Part shown: in pieces, positions 17,103 through 25,467 of the stretch
How positions within the stretch are numbered: the stretch's first letter is position 1
How the letters are laid out: each line of letters begins with the position of its first letter
Assembly: GCA_910576385.1 (NCBI GenBank)
Contig: CAJTIR010000022.1
Coordinates: 1-64,000, forward strand
Direction of reading: 5' to 3'
Origin: Lachnospiraceae bacterium
Lineage (GTDB): Bacteria > Bacillota > Clostridia > Lachnospirales > Lachnospiraceae
DNA: 64,000 nt
Translations under genes and position numbers: made by a program
The notes under the pieces: model-generated
What the model was told of the DNA's origin: nothing
The model's input: the letters and a program-made list of their open reading frames with translations, nothing else
Database searches by the model: none

Positions 17103-20100
17103 CTATTTCTGATCTTCTAAAGTAACCGTAGATACCTCTGGCAATAATCTGTGTTTATTGTCTATAATTTGATATTCAATACCATCTGCATCCTCATAAG
17201 CGCTGACTGCCAGCGTTACCTCAGAAGATTTCACATCCTTCAATCCTTCTCCATCCAATGTCAAAATTACAATATTACTGTTATTTGCATCAATCTGAGC
17301 AGACGCAATCTGATATTCATCGGTTGGCGCTGCCGTTTTATAAATACGGAAGGCATCTTTCTGAACTGATTTGGCATCCAGAGCATGTGAAAATTCAACA
17401 GCCACTTTGTATGGGGAAGATACTTTATTGATCACAGCCTTCTGTAAACTAAATTTCTCTTGAATCCCGCTGTCTGCATAAACAATCGTCTTTGTGCTCA
17501 ATGCACTGTCATAATTTGCATCAATTGTCAGATTTCCGGTTTTTTCAGGCGCATCTATCTCAATCATGGCAATTCCCTTACTATCTGTAACTACTGAAGC
17601 ATCAGTTACAGTAAGGTCTGGAATCTCTGAGGACTTAATACTGTATGTTATTGTTTTTCCAGATAAAGGATTTCCAAAACTGTCTTTCAAGGAGAAATAT
17701 AATTTCGTCTTTGTTGTAATATCTAACTGCTCTCCTAATGGTGGAATAATGTTTAAATTCATTCCCACAGGCGTCCAGTTCAGCACCAGATCAATGGAGG
17801 CATTGATCTCTGCAGTTCCTGTCCCTACATTTTGATAATATTTTTCCTGATCCGCTTCATCCAAAATCGTAAATACAATGTTGTCTCCGAGAGATGCATT
17901 GTCTATCGTACCTGTCAGAACACTGTCCCCGATTTTTTCTGATTTCAACGTATAAGTGGCATTGGCATTGTCTTCTCTGATTTTTTCTCCCACACCTTTT
18001 TTTGCAAATTGTACATTGGCCCCAGAAATCGCAGTTATCTTCTCCTGTGTGCCATCCTTGACATATCCAACCACTGGCATACCGAATATCCATGTATGAC
18101 CTACTTCACGCGACAGCGAAATCTCATCTCCAGTATCTGTGACATCTGATTTTTCTGTATATTTGCCCAATGACTTGCTGCCAGCAAATACTCTAGTCTC
18201 CACCACACCCGGATGTTTAGTGTGCTGTGTCTCCAGAAAAGCTTTCTGCTCTGTACTCTTCTCATCGCTGTCCAAGACATCACTGCAGAAATACAATCCC
18301 AGATCTACCCAATAAATATTTGCATGTTCCACACCTTGGTCCGATTTAATCATCAGCTTGATATTGTAAGATTTCGCTTTCGCATTCAAATCCTCCAATG
18401 TCAGCATGCTTGCGCTTGGGTTTTTAATCTTAATCAAACAATTGCCATCTTTTCCAGTCGTAAAATTAGGCGTGCCGACAATATAAGATTCATCCAGTTC
18501 TTCTGTACCTTGATACAAAGTAATCTGCTGCCCCTCCATCGCCACCTTATTATTCCTGCTGTCATACAACTGGACAGTTACTTCTACCTGCTGACCCTTT
18601 ACCGCATAGAAATCTTTGGTCTCTATCATCTCACTGTTCTCCACTGGGGACCACTGCACACTTGTATATAATACAGTCTTGTCCGACTTTACGCCCAAGG
18701 AAGAATAATCAATGGTAGCCTTTAACGGCGTATAGCCAGCATTTCTGGAATCCACAGTGATACCGCTTTTGTCAGCGACCAGTTCGCCTACAGACTGCTC
18801 AACTTCCTGACTGCTGGCATTAAACGCTCTGATATTGGCAGAGGGAGCGGCAATTACATTTTCATTTTGATATATTCCATCTTCCATTGAATTTATGGAT
18901 GGATAGAGGAATGTTGCCACCACCTTCTGATCTGGAGATTTTACATCCAGCACGGCATTTCCCACAGAGGGGAAGGCTGGCACACGATAAGTATATGTAT
19001 TGTTCTCAGACAGATACTGCGAATTTTTCGGCAAATACTGCTGTGCTTGCTGATAAGGCAGTTCTACGGATGTACTGCGTGCAAAATTGCTGTCTATCTC
19101 CCAGGTCACTGCATTATCCAGATTCTCAAAGCTATAGAAATCTTTGGCGCTGCTCCTCCATTCACCAGCAATTTTAGCTATTTCATATCCATCATTGTTT
19201 CCCTCATCCACCTGTCCTGCAGAGATCAGGGCAATTTCTGCATATACGTCATGATCCTGCTGTACAGGAATCTGTACAACCTTGGAATCCTCTGTAAAGG
19301 AATTTGCATTGATCTCCTTTGTCTGACCAATCTGTTCCTTTTTCGTCCGGTCAAAAAACTTAATTTGGATCTTGGTATACTGAGAAATGCGGATATCATC
19401 AAAATAAATTCTAGCCCACTCCAGCCCTGCTGGAATGCTCTCAATTATGGTTGTTGTCTTCTCATTGGTCTCATCATTATAAACGCTGTAGCTGCCAGAT
19501 TTACGATTAATTAACTTTTCATAATCCCCCATCTCCGCTTCTGATGAGGTTGCAGGGATTGTCAAAACCGGAGAAATTGCCAGTGTCACAGCATGAGGCC
19601 GCTCGTCAGTGGAAACCTGCTGGCTGGTCACATACTGCACATCAAATTCTCCATTTTTTGATTTTGTTCGCGCCACACCGCTGCCAGTTGCATTTAAACT
19701 TGGCTCAATCGCCGGAAGTGCTTCATCATATTGATTTGCCACATAAATTGTATCATCTGTATTTGTTGCAGAATATTCTACAGATGCAAAACAAAGTGAT
19801 GAAGAGGAAGTGAAATCCATACCGTTATCCTGACAGGAAACCGTCAGCTTATAACTCTGATAATATCCACTCAAAGAATCCAAATCCTTATGCTTCGTAA
19901 TCAAGCTGATTGGAAATGCAACATATCCATTTTCATTTGTCTTCTCAAAAGCTGACCATTGATTTTCCATACCTTTGATGGCATAGGCGTCATTTGCATT
20001 GCCATACTGCGGCTCCATTGTCAGCTTGACGTTCACATTGGTCATTGGAGAACCATGATTGATACAACGCACCTGAACATTGGCGTCATTTCCCATCATA

Positions 20101-21086
20101 ATGACAGATTTTCCTGTACTGCTGTATTTTGAAAGCTGATTTGGCACCTCAATCTTTAGGCCGTCTGCTTCTTTGGCATTGACCTTTACATTGCACTCAG
20201 CTTTAAAAGCTTTCTCATTGGTTGTGACAACGATTTTAGTCTCTCCTGCCGCTTTTGCTTCCACAATTCCCTGTGCATTTACTGATGCAATTGTTGAATC
20301 TTCAGACCTCCAACTGACACTCCTATCTGTTGCATTTTCTGGTTTCACTGTTGCTTTTAACTGTTTTGTCTGCCCGATATCTAGAGATATGCTGTTCTCA
20401 TCAATCTCTACGCCTGTAACATGGATGGTTGGCTCCTCCGGTGGATTTGGCGGAGACGGCTGCGGCGTGGTGGATTTCTTGGAAACCTTTACTTTTACAC
20501 TGGTCTTTACCTTGCCAATAGTGGCAGTTATGGTCGCTGTTCCCACGTTTTTTGCCTTGACAGAACCATTTTTTACCGTTGCCACCTTTGTATTACTTGA
20601 TTTCCATTTTACCGTATGAAACGATGCTGCATTTGCCTTTAACTTTGCAGTGGCGCCTTTTTTCATGGCAATGGATTTCTTATCCAATGAAAATTTCTTA
20701 CTGACAGTAACTGTCACCTTTGCAGCTTTCTTCTTCCCTTTTTTGGGAGTAACAGTCACTGTTATTGTTGCTTTTCCAGCCTTTTTTGCTATAAGGTTTC
20801 CTTTCTTATCTACATATACCACTTTGGCATTGCTGGATTTATACTTTACAGATTTCTTTGCTGTACTCGGCTTTACTGTGACAAGCAGCTTACATTTTTC
20901 TCCTAAATACAATGTAACTTTTTTGTTTGTCACCTTTGTTTTATTGATTGTCAATGCAACACTTTTAATTTGTTTTTTGGATGCCGCCGTCACAGATTTT
21001 GTAGGCAGCATAACACTTGTTAGCACCAACACAAATGTCAAAAAAATACTGATCAAACGTTTCGCTGACCTTCTCTGGTCTTTCAT
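17103..21086 (-). CDS. large secreted Ig-like (BIG2) repeat surface protein
   Basis: 1327 residues. A signal peptide (hydrophobic ISIFLTFVLVLTSVML, cut near SVTAAS) is followed by three BIG2 Ig-like domains at about 38-128, 130-203 and 222-305. The second and third are separated by a proline-rich linker (TTPQPSPPNPPEEPT). BIG2 signatures such as VKWKSSNTKVATV and VSWRSEDSTIASV are clear. The remaining 1000 residues are beta-rich with further invasin-like segments (SFGNPLSGKTITYSI; GIAMIEIDAPEKTG). No LPXTG, SLH or choline-binding anchor is visible at the C-terminus, so attachment is unclear. The N-terminal domains are strongly Lys-rich. Probably an adhesin or cell-surface structural protein. 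Confidence 0.85.
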   Translation of the reverse strand: MKDQRRSAKRLISIFLTFVLVLTSVMLPTKSVTAASKKQIKSVALTINKTKVTNKKVTLYLGEKCKLLVTVKPSTAKKSVKYKSSNAKVVYVDKKGNLIAKKAGKATITVTVTPKKGKKKAAKVTVTVSKKFSLDKKSIAMKKGATAKLKANAASFHTVKWKSSNTKVATVKNGSVKAKNVGTATITATIGKVKTSVKVKVSKKSTTPQPSPPNPPEEPTIHVTGVEIDENSISLDIGQTKQLKATVKPENATDRSVSWRSEDSTIASVNAQGIVEAKAAGETKIVVTTNEKAFKAECNVKVNAKEADGLKIEVPNQLSKYSSTGKSVIMMGNDANVQVRCINHGSPMTNVNVKLTMEPQYGNANDAYAIKGMENQWSAFEKTNENGYVAFPISLITKHKDLDSLSGYYQSYKLTVSCQDNGMDFTSSSSLCFASVEYSATNTDDTIYVANQYDEALPAIEPSLNATGSGVARTKSKNGEFDVQYVTSQQVSTDERPHAVTLAISPVLTIPATSSEAEMGDYEKLINRKSGSYSVYNDETNEKTTTIIESIPAGLEWARIYFDDIRISQYTKIQIKFFDRTKKEQIGQTKEINANSFTEDSKVVQIPVQQDHDVYAEIALISAGQVDEGNNDGYEIAKIAGEWRSSAKDFYSFENLDNAVTWEIDSNFARSTSVELPYQQAQQYLPKNSQYLSENNTYTYRVPAFPSVGNAVLDVKSPDQKVVATFLYPSINSMEDGIYQNENVIAAPSANIRAFNASSQEVEQSVGELVADKSGITVDSRNAGYTPLKATIDYSSLGVKSDKTVLYTSVQWSPVENSEMIETKDFYAVKGQQVEVTVQLYDSRNNKVAMEGQQITLYQGTEELDESYIVGTPNFTTGKDGNCLIKIKNPSASMLTLEDLNAKAKSYNIKLMIKSDQGVEHANIYWVDLGLYFCSDVLDSDEKSTEQKAFLETQHTKHPGVVETRVFAGSKSLGKYTEKSDVTDTGDEISLSREVGHTWIFGMPVVGYVKDGTQEKITAISGANVQFAKKGVGEKIREDNANATYTLKSEKIGDSVLTGTIDNASLGDNIVFTILDEADQEKYYQNVGTGTAEINASIDLVLNWTPVGMNLNIIPPLGEQLDITTKTKLYFSLKDSFGNPLSGKTITYSIKSSEIPDLTVTDASVVTDSKGIAMIEIDAPEKTGNLTIDANYDSALSTKTIVYADSGIQEKFSLQKAVINKVSSPYKVAVEFSHALDAKSVQKDAFRIYKTAAPTDEYQIASAQIDANNSNIVILTLDGEGLKDVKSSEVTLAVSAYEDADGIEYQIIDNKHRLLPEVSTVTLEDQK

Positions 21087-21314
21087 ATAATTACCTCCTT
21101 AATTTAAATTATTTCCAAAACTTCCCTCCTTCCTCTTGACAATATTTTATTATTGTCTGTCTAAAAAGTAAAGATGTTTTTAAATGAGTTTTTCATATCA
21201 TGCAATTACGAGTGCGCAATCAAGTAGGGAAGATTTTACCCTACTCGCTGCGCGCGGGCGCATACTGCCTTAGCAGTAATTTTCCCAGTAATTTTCCCTA
21301 CGCGCCCCTGTGCA
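21087..21314. other. intergenic stretch with GC-rich nested repeats
   Basis: No gene was found. AT-rich at first, then from about 21221 an unusually GC-rich block: a stem AGTAGGG...CCCTACT, the run CTGCGCGCGGGCGCA, and two direct copies of AGTAATTTTCCC. GTAGGG-type words occur at both borders in inverted orientation, so the block could fold on itself. It resembles a small dispersed intergenic repeat, but no second full copy was seen in this window. Confidence 0.45.
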
Positions 21315-21354
21315 TAAAAAACTGGAACTACCATATCTCAGGTAACTCCAGTTT
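21315..21354 (-). terminator. terminator downstream of tRNA-Glu
   Basis: Strong hairpin on the minus strand: AAAACTGGAGTTACC pairs with GGTAGTTCCAGTTTT, followed by T-rich sequence. It lies 34 bases past the 3' end of the tRNA gene and probably ends the infC-rpmI-rplT-tRNA transcript. Confidence 0.8.
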
Positions 21355-21387
21355 TCTATAGGGTTGGGCTATTTAATTTATAGCTAA

Positions 21388-21459
21388 CAGCTCGTAGGGG
21401 AATCGAACCCCTGTTTCCGCCGTGAGAGGGCGGCGTCTTAACCGCTTGACCAACGAGCC
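21388..21459 (-). tRNA. tRNA-Glu (anticodon CUC)
   Basis: Reads as a full cloverleaf on the minus strand: acceptor GGCTCGT pairing with ACGAGCT, D-arm GTCAAGCGGTTAAGAC, anticodon stem CCGCC/GGCGG around the loop CTCTCAC (anticodon CTC), and T-arm with GGTTCGATTCC. 72 bases, no encoded CCA. Sequence features match glutamate tRNAs of Firmicutes. It decodes GAG. It sits after rplT. Confidence 0.93.
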
Positions 21460-21575
21460 TTATTGTTTTTTGTTCTCTCGAACTCAACAAGCTTATTATA
21501 CATGCTGGGTTCGAGAAAGTCAAGTACTTTTTTAAATTTTTTTCAAAAAATGTCAATTACTGTTGTAATATAGCA

Positions 21576-21932
21576 TTATGCCAACTTACTCTGAGCCAAT
21601 TTTGCCAGTTCTGCAAAACCTTCCGCATCATTTACAGCCAACTCTGCCAGCATCTTACGGTTTACATCTACCTCTGCCAATTTCAGTCCATACATAAATT
21701 TGCTGTAGGAAAGGCCGTTGAGTCTTGCTGCCGCATTGATACGAGCAATCCATAAACGTCTAAACTGCCTTTTCCTCTCTTTTCTTCCTGAATAGGAGCT
21801 TGCCAGCGCTCTCATTACAGACTGTTTTGCCACTCTATATTGATTAGAGCGTGCTCCTCTATATCCTTTTGCCAGCTTTAAGGTTCTATTATGTCTCTTC
21901 TTAGCGTTTAAACCGCCTTTGATTCTTGCCAT
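21576..21932 (-). CDS. rplT: 50S ribosomal protein L20
   Basis: 118 residues, full length, matching L20 throughout ([51 protein letters not shown]...). Assembly protein of the large subunit and, in Firmicutes, the repressor of its own infC-rpmI-rplT operon through binding to the leader. It follows rpmI by 26 bases. Confidence 0.98.
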   Translation of the reverse strand: MARIKGGLNAKKRHNRTLKLAKGYRGARSNQYRVAKQSVMRALASSYSGRKERKRQFRRLWIARINAAARLNGLSYSKFMYGLKLAEVDVNRKMLAELAVNDAEGFAELAKLAQSKLA

Positions 21933-21958
21933 GACTTCTATTCCTCCTTAACTCATTC

Positions 21959-22156
21959 CTACAGATATGGTAAAATCTTTTTCATATTCTTAACATTGGA
22001 AGCGTCTGTAATAATTGACTTCCTCAGATTGCGCTTTCTCTTTGTAGATTTCTTTGTTAAGATATGGCTCTTATAAGCTTTATTTCTTTTTAACTTCCCA
22101 GTACCCGTTTTTTTGAAACGTTTTGCTGCTGCTCTGCTTGTCTTAATTTTTGGCAT
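21959..22156 (-). CDS. rpmI: 50S ribosomal protein L35
   Basis: 65 residues beginning [20 protein letters not shown], the standard L35 N-terminus. The ATG at 22156 has GGAGG upstream. An in-frame ATG eight codons earlier would overlap that site and is rejected. Confidence 0.97.
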   Translation of the reverse strand: MPKIKTSRAAAKRFKKTGTGKLKRNKAYKSHILTKKSTKRKRNLRKSIITDASNVKNMKKILPYL

Positions 22157-22180
22157 TTTTATTTCCTCCTTAAACTCCAA

Positions 22181-22315
22181 TTATTAGGAAACGAAAAAAC
22201 GCTTGCGTTTTGAATCGTTTCCTGTGCCGGATGCACGCCGCAAAGCGGCATAATTCCTCTGTGCATTCGTGCACATCATTATCATAATCCACTCTAAAAA
22301 GAGCGGATAGTATCG
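22181..22315. other. string of hairpins between infC and rpmI
   Basis: Within 135 bases there are at least three inverted repeats: AGGAAACGA...TCGTTTCCT enclosing AAAACGC/GCGTTTT (about 22190-22228); a GCCGC/GCGGC stem next to GTGCATTCGTGCAC (about 22240-22275); and ATCCGCTCT/AGAGTGGAT (about 22288-22310). They lie inside the operon, so they may set mRNA processing or stability between infC and the ribosomal protein genes. Confidence 0.5.
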
Positions 22316-22822
22316 CTACTTCTTCTCTGTGAGCACAATGCTCATGCTGCGTCCTTCCAACTTAGGCGCCTTCTCCACAACAGCAATATCTGTCAATTCT
22401 TCTGCAAAATCATCCAGAATATGTTTACTCTTCTGCATGTGCGCCATTTCCCTGCCACGAAAACGTAAAGTTACCTTTACCTTATTGCCCTTTGAAATAA
22501 ATTTCTTTGCTGCATTAACCTTGGTATTGAGATCATTAGCCTCAATATTCGGTGACAAGCGGATTTCCTTAATCTCAACAGTTTTCTGTTTTTTCTTGGC
22601 CTCTTTTTCTTTTCTTACAAGCTCATACCGGTATTTCCCATAATCAATAATCTTACATACAGGCGGCTTTGCGGTAGGAGCAATCTTCACTAAATCTAAT
22701 TCAGCTTCCTGCGCAAGCTTCATAGCCTCCCTTGTAGGCATGATGCCAAGCTGTTCTCCGTCCTGACCAATCAGTCGAACTTCCTTATCTTTGATTTGTC
22801 CATTAATCATTAACTCGCTAAT
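22316..22822 (-). CDS. infC: translation initiation factor IF-3
   Basis: 168 residues, with the IF3 N-domain (INGQIKDKEVRLIGQDGEQLGIMPTREAMKLA) and C-domain (KVNAAKKFISKGNKVKVTLRFRGREMAH). The start is inferred to be the rare AUU codon at 22822: GGAGG ends 9 bases upstream and the frame reads (I/M)SELMINGQIKDKEV, the usual IF3 N-terminus. AUU initiation is the classic infC autoregulation device, because IF3 discriminates against non-standard start codons. The next in-frame ATG (22810) lacks a ribosome binding site. Confidence 0.95.
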   Translation of the reverse strand: MSELMINGQIKDKEVRLIGQDGEQLGIMPTREAMKLAQEAELDLVKIAPTAKPPVCKIIDYGKYRYELVRKEKEAKKKQKTVEIKEIRLSPNIEANDLNTKVNAAKKFISKGNKVKVTLRFRGREMAHMQKSKHILDDFAEELTDIAVVEKAPKLEGRSMSIVLTEKK

Positions 22823-22852
22823 TGTCTTGCACCTCCAAAAATTAATTTCAAA

Positions 22853-23118
22853 AAAGTGGATAGGCAGACTATCCACTTATATTCTATAAAGTATCAGAAT
22901 AATACTCCCTGAACACCATCAGCGTTCCGATGCTAACTTAAAAAGTTAAATTTGCTCAAAACAATACAAAATATAAATATATCATTCTATTTTACCGACA
23001 TACCACTATTCTGTAATTAACTCCTGCTAACAAGAAGTATTCTGATCTGAATATAAACCATTAGTCACTCAATTGTGCTAAGGTGAGAGTGGATACTCTA
23101 CTTTATTTTCCTTACAAC
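22853..23118 (-). promoter_or_regulatory. infC operon leader with L20/attenuation-type terminator
   Basis: The untranslated leader is about 300 bases long. Just before the infC ribosome binding site is a terminator-like hairpin, AAGTGGATAG / CTATCCACTT followed by TTTTTT-like sequence (22877-22850). Near the 5' end (about 23085-23100) the leader has GAGTATCCACTC, whose TATCCACT could pair with AGTGGATA of the terminator stem to form an antiterminator. Firmicute infC-rpmI-rplT operons are known to use L20-dependent attenuation in such leaders; the assignment here rests on position and pairing. Confidence 0.7.
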
Positions 23119-23124
23119 TCTGTT

Positions 23125-23153
23125 AGTCTAGCATACAAAAAGACATATGTCAA
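23125..23153 (-). promoter_or_regulatory. sigma-A promoter of the infC operon
   Basis: TTGACA (23153-23148), 17-base spacer, TAGACT (23130-23125), with TG just upstream of the -10 (extended -10). Start of transcription is expected near 23118. Confidence 0.85.
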
Positions 23154-23210
23154 GGTTTTTTTGCATTCTCTTCAATAATGTAACATTATATCATAAGAAT
23201 AAACCTCTAC

Positions 23211-23408
23211 CTACTTTTCCTTTCTATCTTCTTTAAACCAAATGATTAACGCACTACTATTTAATATCAAAGCAATACATAAGATTATTAGAAAAAAAAT
23301 ATTTACGTCTTCATTATTTAATACCACATTCTCAATTTGTATATACAATCCCATAATTACAATCATAAAATTAATCAGGATACCTGTTAATGTCTTTCTA
23401 TTTTTCAT
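23211..23408 (-). CDS. small two-helix membrane protein, unknown
   Basis: 65 residues from the ATG at 23408: a short basic start (MKNRKTLTG), two hydrophobic helices (about 10-30 and 36-57), and a basic tail (KEDRKEK). The start lies 1 base after the stop codon of the upstream secreted protein, so the pair is translationally coupled. A longer frame starting further upstream overlaps that gene. The size and position fit a companion or immunity protein, but no family was recognised. Base composition is clearly more A+T-rich than the neighbours. Confidence 0.6.
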   Translation of the reverse strand: MKNRKTLTGILINFMIVIMGLYIQIENVVLNNEDVNIFFLIILCIALILNSSALIIWFKEDRKEK

Positions 23409-23409
23409 T

Positions 23410-24231
23410 TCACAATCCCATTTTTGCTTTGCGCAATGAAACTTCACAAGAAATTTCACCATAAAAAATATTACAAGCATAATTAATATATTCTACACAC
23501 ACACCCATTGCCAGCAATACTGACATCAATGCCGCAAGTGCCGCTGCTTTTGTTAAAGAACCTGTTTGTGTACACCGAGCATACGCATTTATTACAGCGG
23601 CCACATTCTGCAAAAGCTGCTTGCCCTTGAACATATTTTTTAACTTTTTCCCATTACTACTAATCCTAGAAACTCCCTTTTTAAATTTATTAATTTGTGT
23701 CTTATTTTTTCCTGCATATTTTACAGGATATTTTACTTTACTTCCATTACTTAAACTATAATACTTTCCTTTATATGATGGAATAGTATTACATCGATAT
23801 GAATATGCTTTAAAAAATGTATCTACTGTTTTTTTTCCTGCCGCACGTACATCTTCTTCATACTGCAAACTCGTATTACTTAAAGATTTCATTTGATCAG
23901 TGTAAATCTTTGAAGAACCTTCCATACATTTTAATTCTTCTTTATCAAAATCATAACTACAAACAATGCTTTCCCCGCTATCTGCCTTAAAGGAAACTAC
24001 ACTATCTCCGTTCTTATTTACTGTTCTTTTTATCTTAATATTTGTATTATCAATTTTTAAACTTACTACTTTACCATTTTCTACACTATTAACTTTATTT
24101 ACTGCCTCAATTACAGCTGCAATGTTGGCCTCTCCTTCATCTTCTGCAAATACAATCACATCCTGTGATGTAACCACAATTGGTAATACAAAAAATAAAA
24201 CCCCTACTTTTTTACTGCTTTTTTGATTCAT
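23410..24231 (-). CDS. AT-rich secreted protein with hydrophobic Cys-containing C-terminal region, unknown
   Basis: About 273 residues from the ATG at 24231 (an ATG at 24252 is also possible; neither has a good ribosome binding site). A signal peptide (KKVGVLFFVLPIVVTSQDVIVFA) is followed by a hydrophilic Lys/Ser-rich body. Near the C-terminus is a long hydrophobic stretch (KAAALAALMSVLLAMGVCVEY) bordered by four Cys. It was not recognised as a known family. The layout of secreted precursor with hydrophobic C-terminal segment plus small membrane protein recalls SdpC-type toxin precursors, but there is no sequence similarity that I can vouch for. It has its own promoter. Confidence 0.65.
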   Translation of the reverse strand: MNQKSSKKVGVLFFVLPIVVTSQDVIVFAEDEGEANIAAVIEAVNKVNSVENGKVVSLKIDNTNIKIKRTVNKNGDSVVSFKADSGESIVCSYDFDKEELKCMEGSSKIYTDQMKSLSNTSLQYEEDVRAAGKKTVDTFFKAYSYRCNTIPSYKGKYYSLSNGSKVKYPVKYAGKNKTQINKFKKGVSRISSNGKKLKNMFKGKQLLQNVAAVINAYARCTQTGSLTKAAALAALMSVLLAMGVCVEYINYACNIFYGEISCEVSLRKAKMGL

Positions 24232-24275
24232 GCTTTCATTACTTTCCCTCATCCTTCTTTTATTTTATGTTTTTG

Positions 24276-24304
24276 ATTATGATACCTTTTACATATTCTG
24301 TCAA
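24276..24304 (-). promoter_or_regulatory. promoter of the secreted protein/membrane protein pair
   Basis: Minus strand TTGACA (24304-24299), 17-base spacer, CATAAT (24281-24276). It lies 24-45 bases before the candidate start codons. Confidence 0.65.
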
Positions 24305-24452
24305 TATTATATTTTATTTTTTCTCCAATCAAGTCTTTTGGTCAATAAAATTTGCTACAATAAACGGGGATTTCCTTAATATACTTGGAGTTTGATAGTT
24401 GAATTATTATCAAAATAAATATTTTAATGAGACAGCCCCATGTCTGTTAATA

Positions 24453-24481
24453 TTGATATTTTCCTAAGATTAGTGTAAGAT
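24453..24481 (+). promoter_or_regulatory. promoter of the PHP-domain gene
   Basis: Plus strand TTGATA (24453-24458), 17-base spacer, TAAGAT (24476-24481) with TG one base upstream of the -10. It lies about 100 bases before the gene. The rest of the 24305-24452 gap contains only AT-rich sequence and an inverted repeat TTGATA...TATCAA near 24392-24413. Confidence 0.55.
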
Positions 24482-24582
24482 TTATGGTAAATCTCAATAC
24501 TAAAATTCCCACTCTCCAACCCCGCATTATACCTAGGATTTTTCGAAAAATTTGTAGAACTGAAAAAAAGAAAGGACTTACT

Positions 24583-25467
24583 ATGAAACACTTCTCAAAC
24601 GATAATAAATTGATTGACTTGCATACACATTCCACAGAATCTGACGGCACTTTGACGCCAGAGGAATTGATGTTTCATGCCAAAGAAGTGGGGCTGTCCG
24701 CAATTGCCCTCACAGACCATGATTCGATCAGCGGCATTGCCAAAGCCCGTCCAGTGGCAGAGAAACTAGGATTGGAACTTGTGCCGGGAATTGAATTGTC
24801 CACAGATTACCAAAAACAAGAAGTACATATTTTAGGATATTATATGGATGAGACACATCCAGGATTTCTCGCAAAATTAAAAGAATTTGTAGACGGCAGA
24901 GACAAACGCAATGAAAAAATGACAAAGCTATTACAGAAGGAAGGCTTTGACATTACAATGAAAGCCATCTATCAGGAATATCCCCACAGTGTAATCACTC
25001 GCGCACATTTTGGCAGATATATGGTAGAACACGGTTTTGTAAAAGATCGGGAAACCGTGTTCGCCAAATATCTGGGAGATGGCCGCCGCTGCTACGTACC
25101 AAGAGACAAAATTACTCCTTTTGAAGCTGTCAAACTCATTAAAATGGGCGGCGGATTGGCCTTCTTTGCTCATCCCGCCCTCTGTCGTATGAATCATGAC
25201 AGACTGCGTGCCATGATTAAAAACTTGAAAGAAGCTGGACTCACTGGACTGGAGGCAATTTATTCCACAAACACATCAAAAGAAGAAAAAAACATGTTGC
25301 AGATTGCTCAGGAATTTGATCTGTTAGTCAGTGGAGGTTCTGACTTTCACGGCAGCAACAAACCTTTTATCCACCTTGGGACTGGAAAAGGAAACCTGTG
25401 CATCCCTTACCAGATCCTGGCAGATATCAAAGAACATCTCTCTATTCCATCGGCTCCGCAGGGATAA
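24583..25467 (+). CDS. PHP-domain phosphoesterase (TrpH/YciV, RNase AM-like)
   Basis: 294 residues. The PHP metal sites are all visible: DLHTHSTESDGTLTPEEL, ALTDHDSISG, GIELSTDY, ITRAHFGRYM, FAHPALC and the late SGGSDFHGSN. Members of this branch (E. coli YciV) act as nucleoside 3',5'-bisphosphate phosphatase and 5'-3' exoribonuclease. The ATG at 24583 follows AAAGGA at suitable distance; the frame upstream lacks such a site. Its last 26 bases overlap, tail to tail, the end of ppk on the other strand. Confidence 0.9.
   Translation: MKHFSNDNKLIDLHTHSTESDGTLTPEELMFHAKEVGLSAIALTDHDSISGIAKARPVAEKLGLELVPGIELSTDYQKQEVHILGYYMDETHPGFLAKLKEFVDGRDKRNEKMTKLLQKEGFDITMKAIYQEYPHSVITRAHFGRYMVEHGFVKDRETVFAKYLGDGRRCYVPRDKITPFEAVKLIKMGGGLAFFAHPALCRMNHDRLRAMIKNLKEAGLTGLEAIYSTNTSKEEKNMLQIAQEFDLLVSGGSDFHGSNKPFIHLGTGKGNLCIPYQILADIKEHLSIPSAPQG

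Noticed and set aside
17103-17200. Cell-wall anchor (LPXTG) or SLH domain at the C-terminus of the Ig-like protein
   Set aside because: The last residues (LPEVSTVTLEDQK) contain LPEVS by chance without the hydrophobic segment and basic tail needed for sorting.
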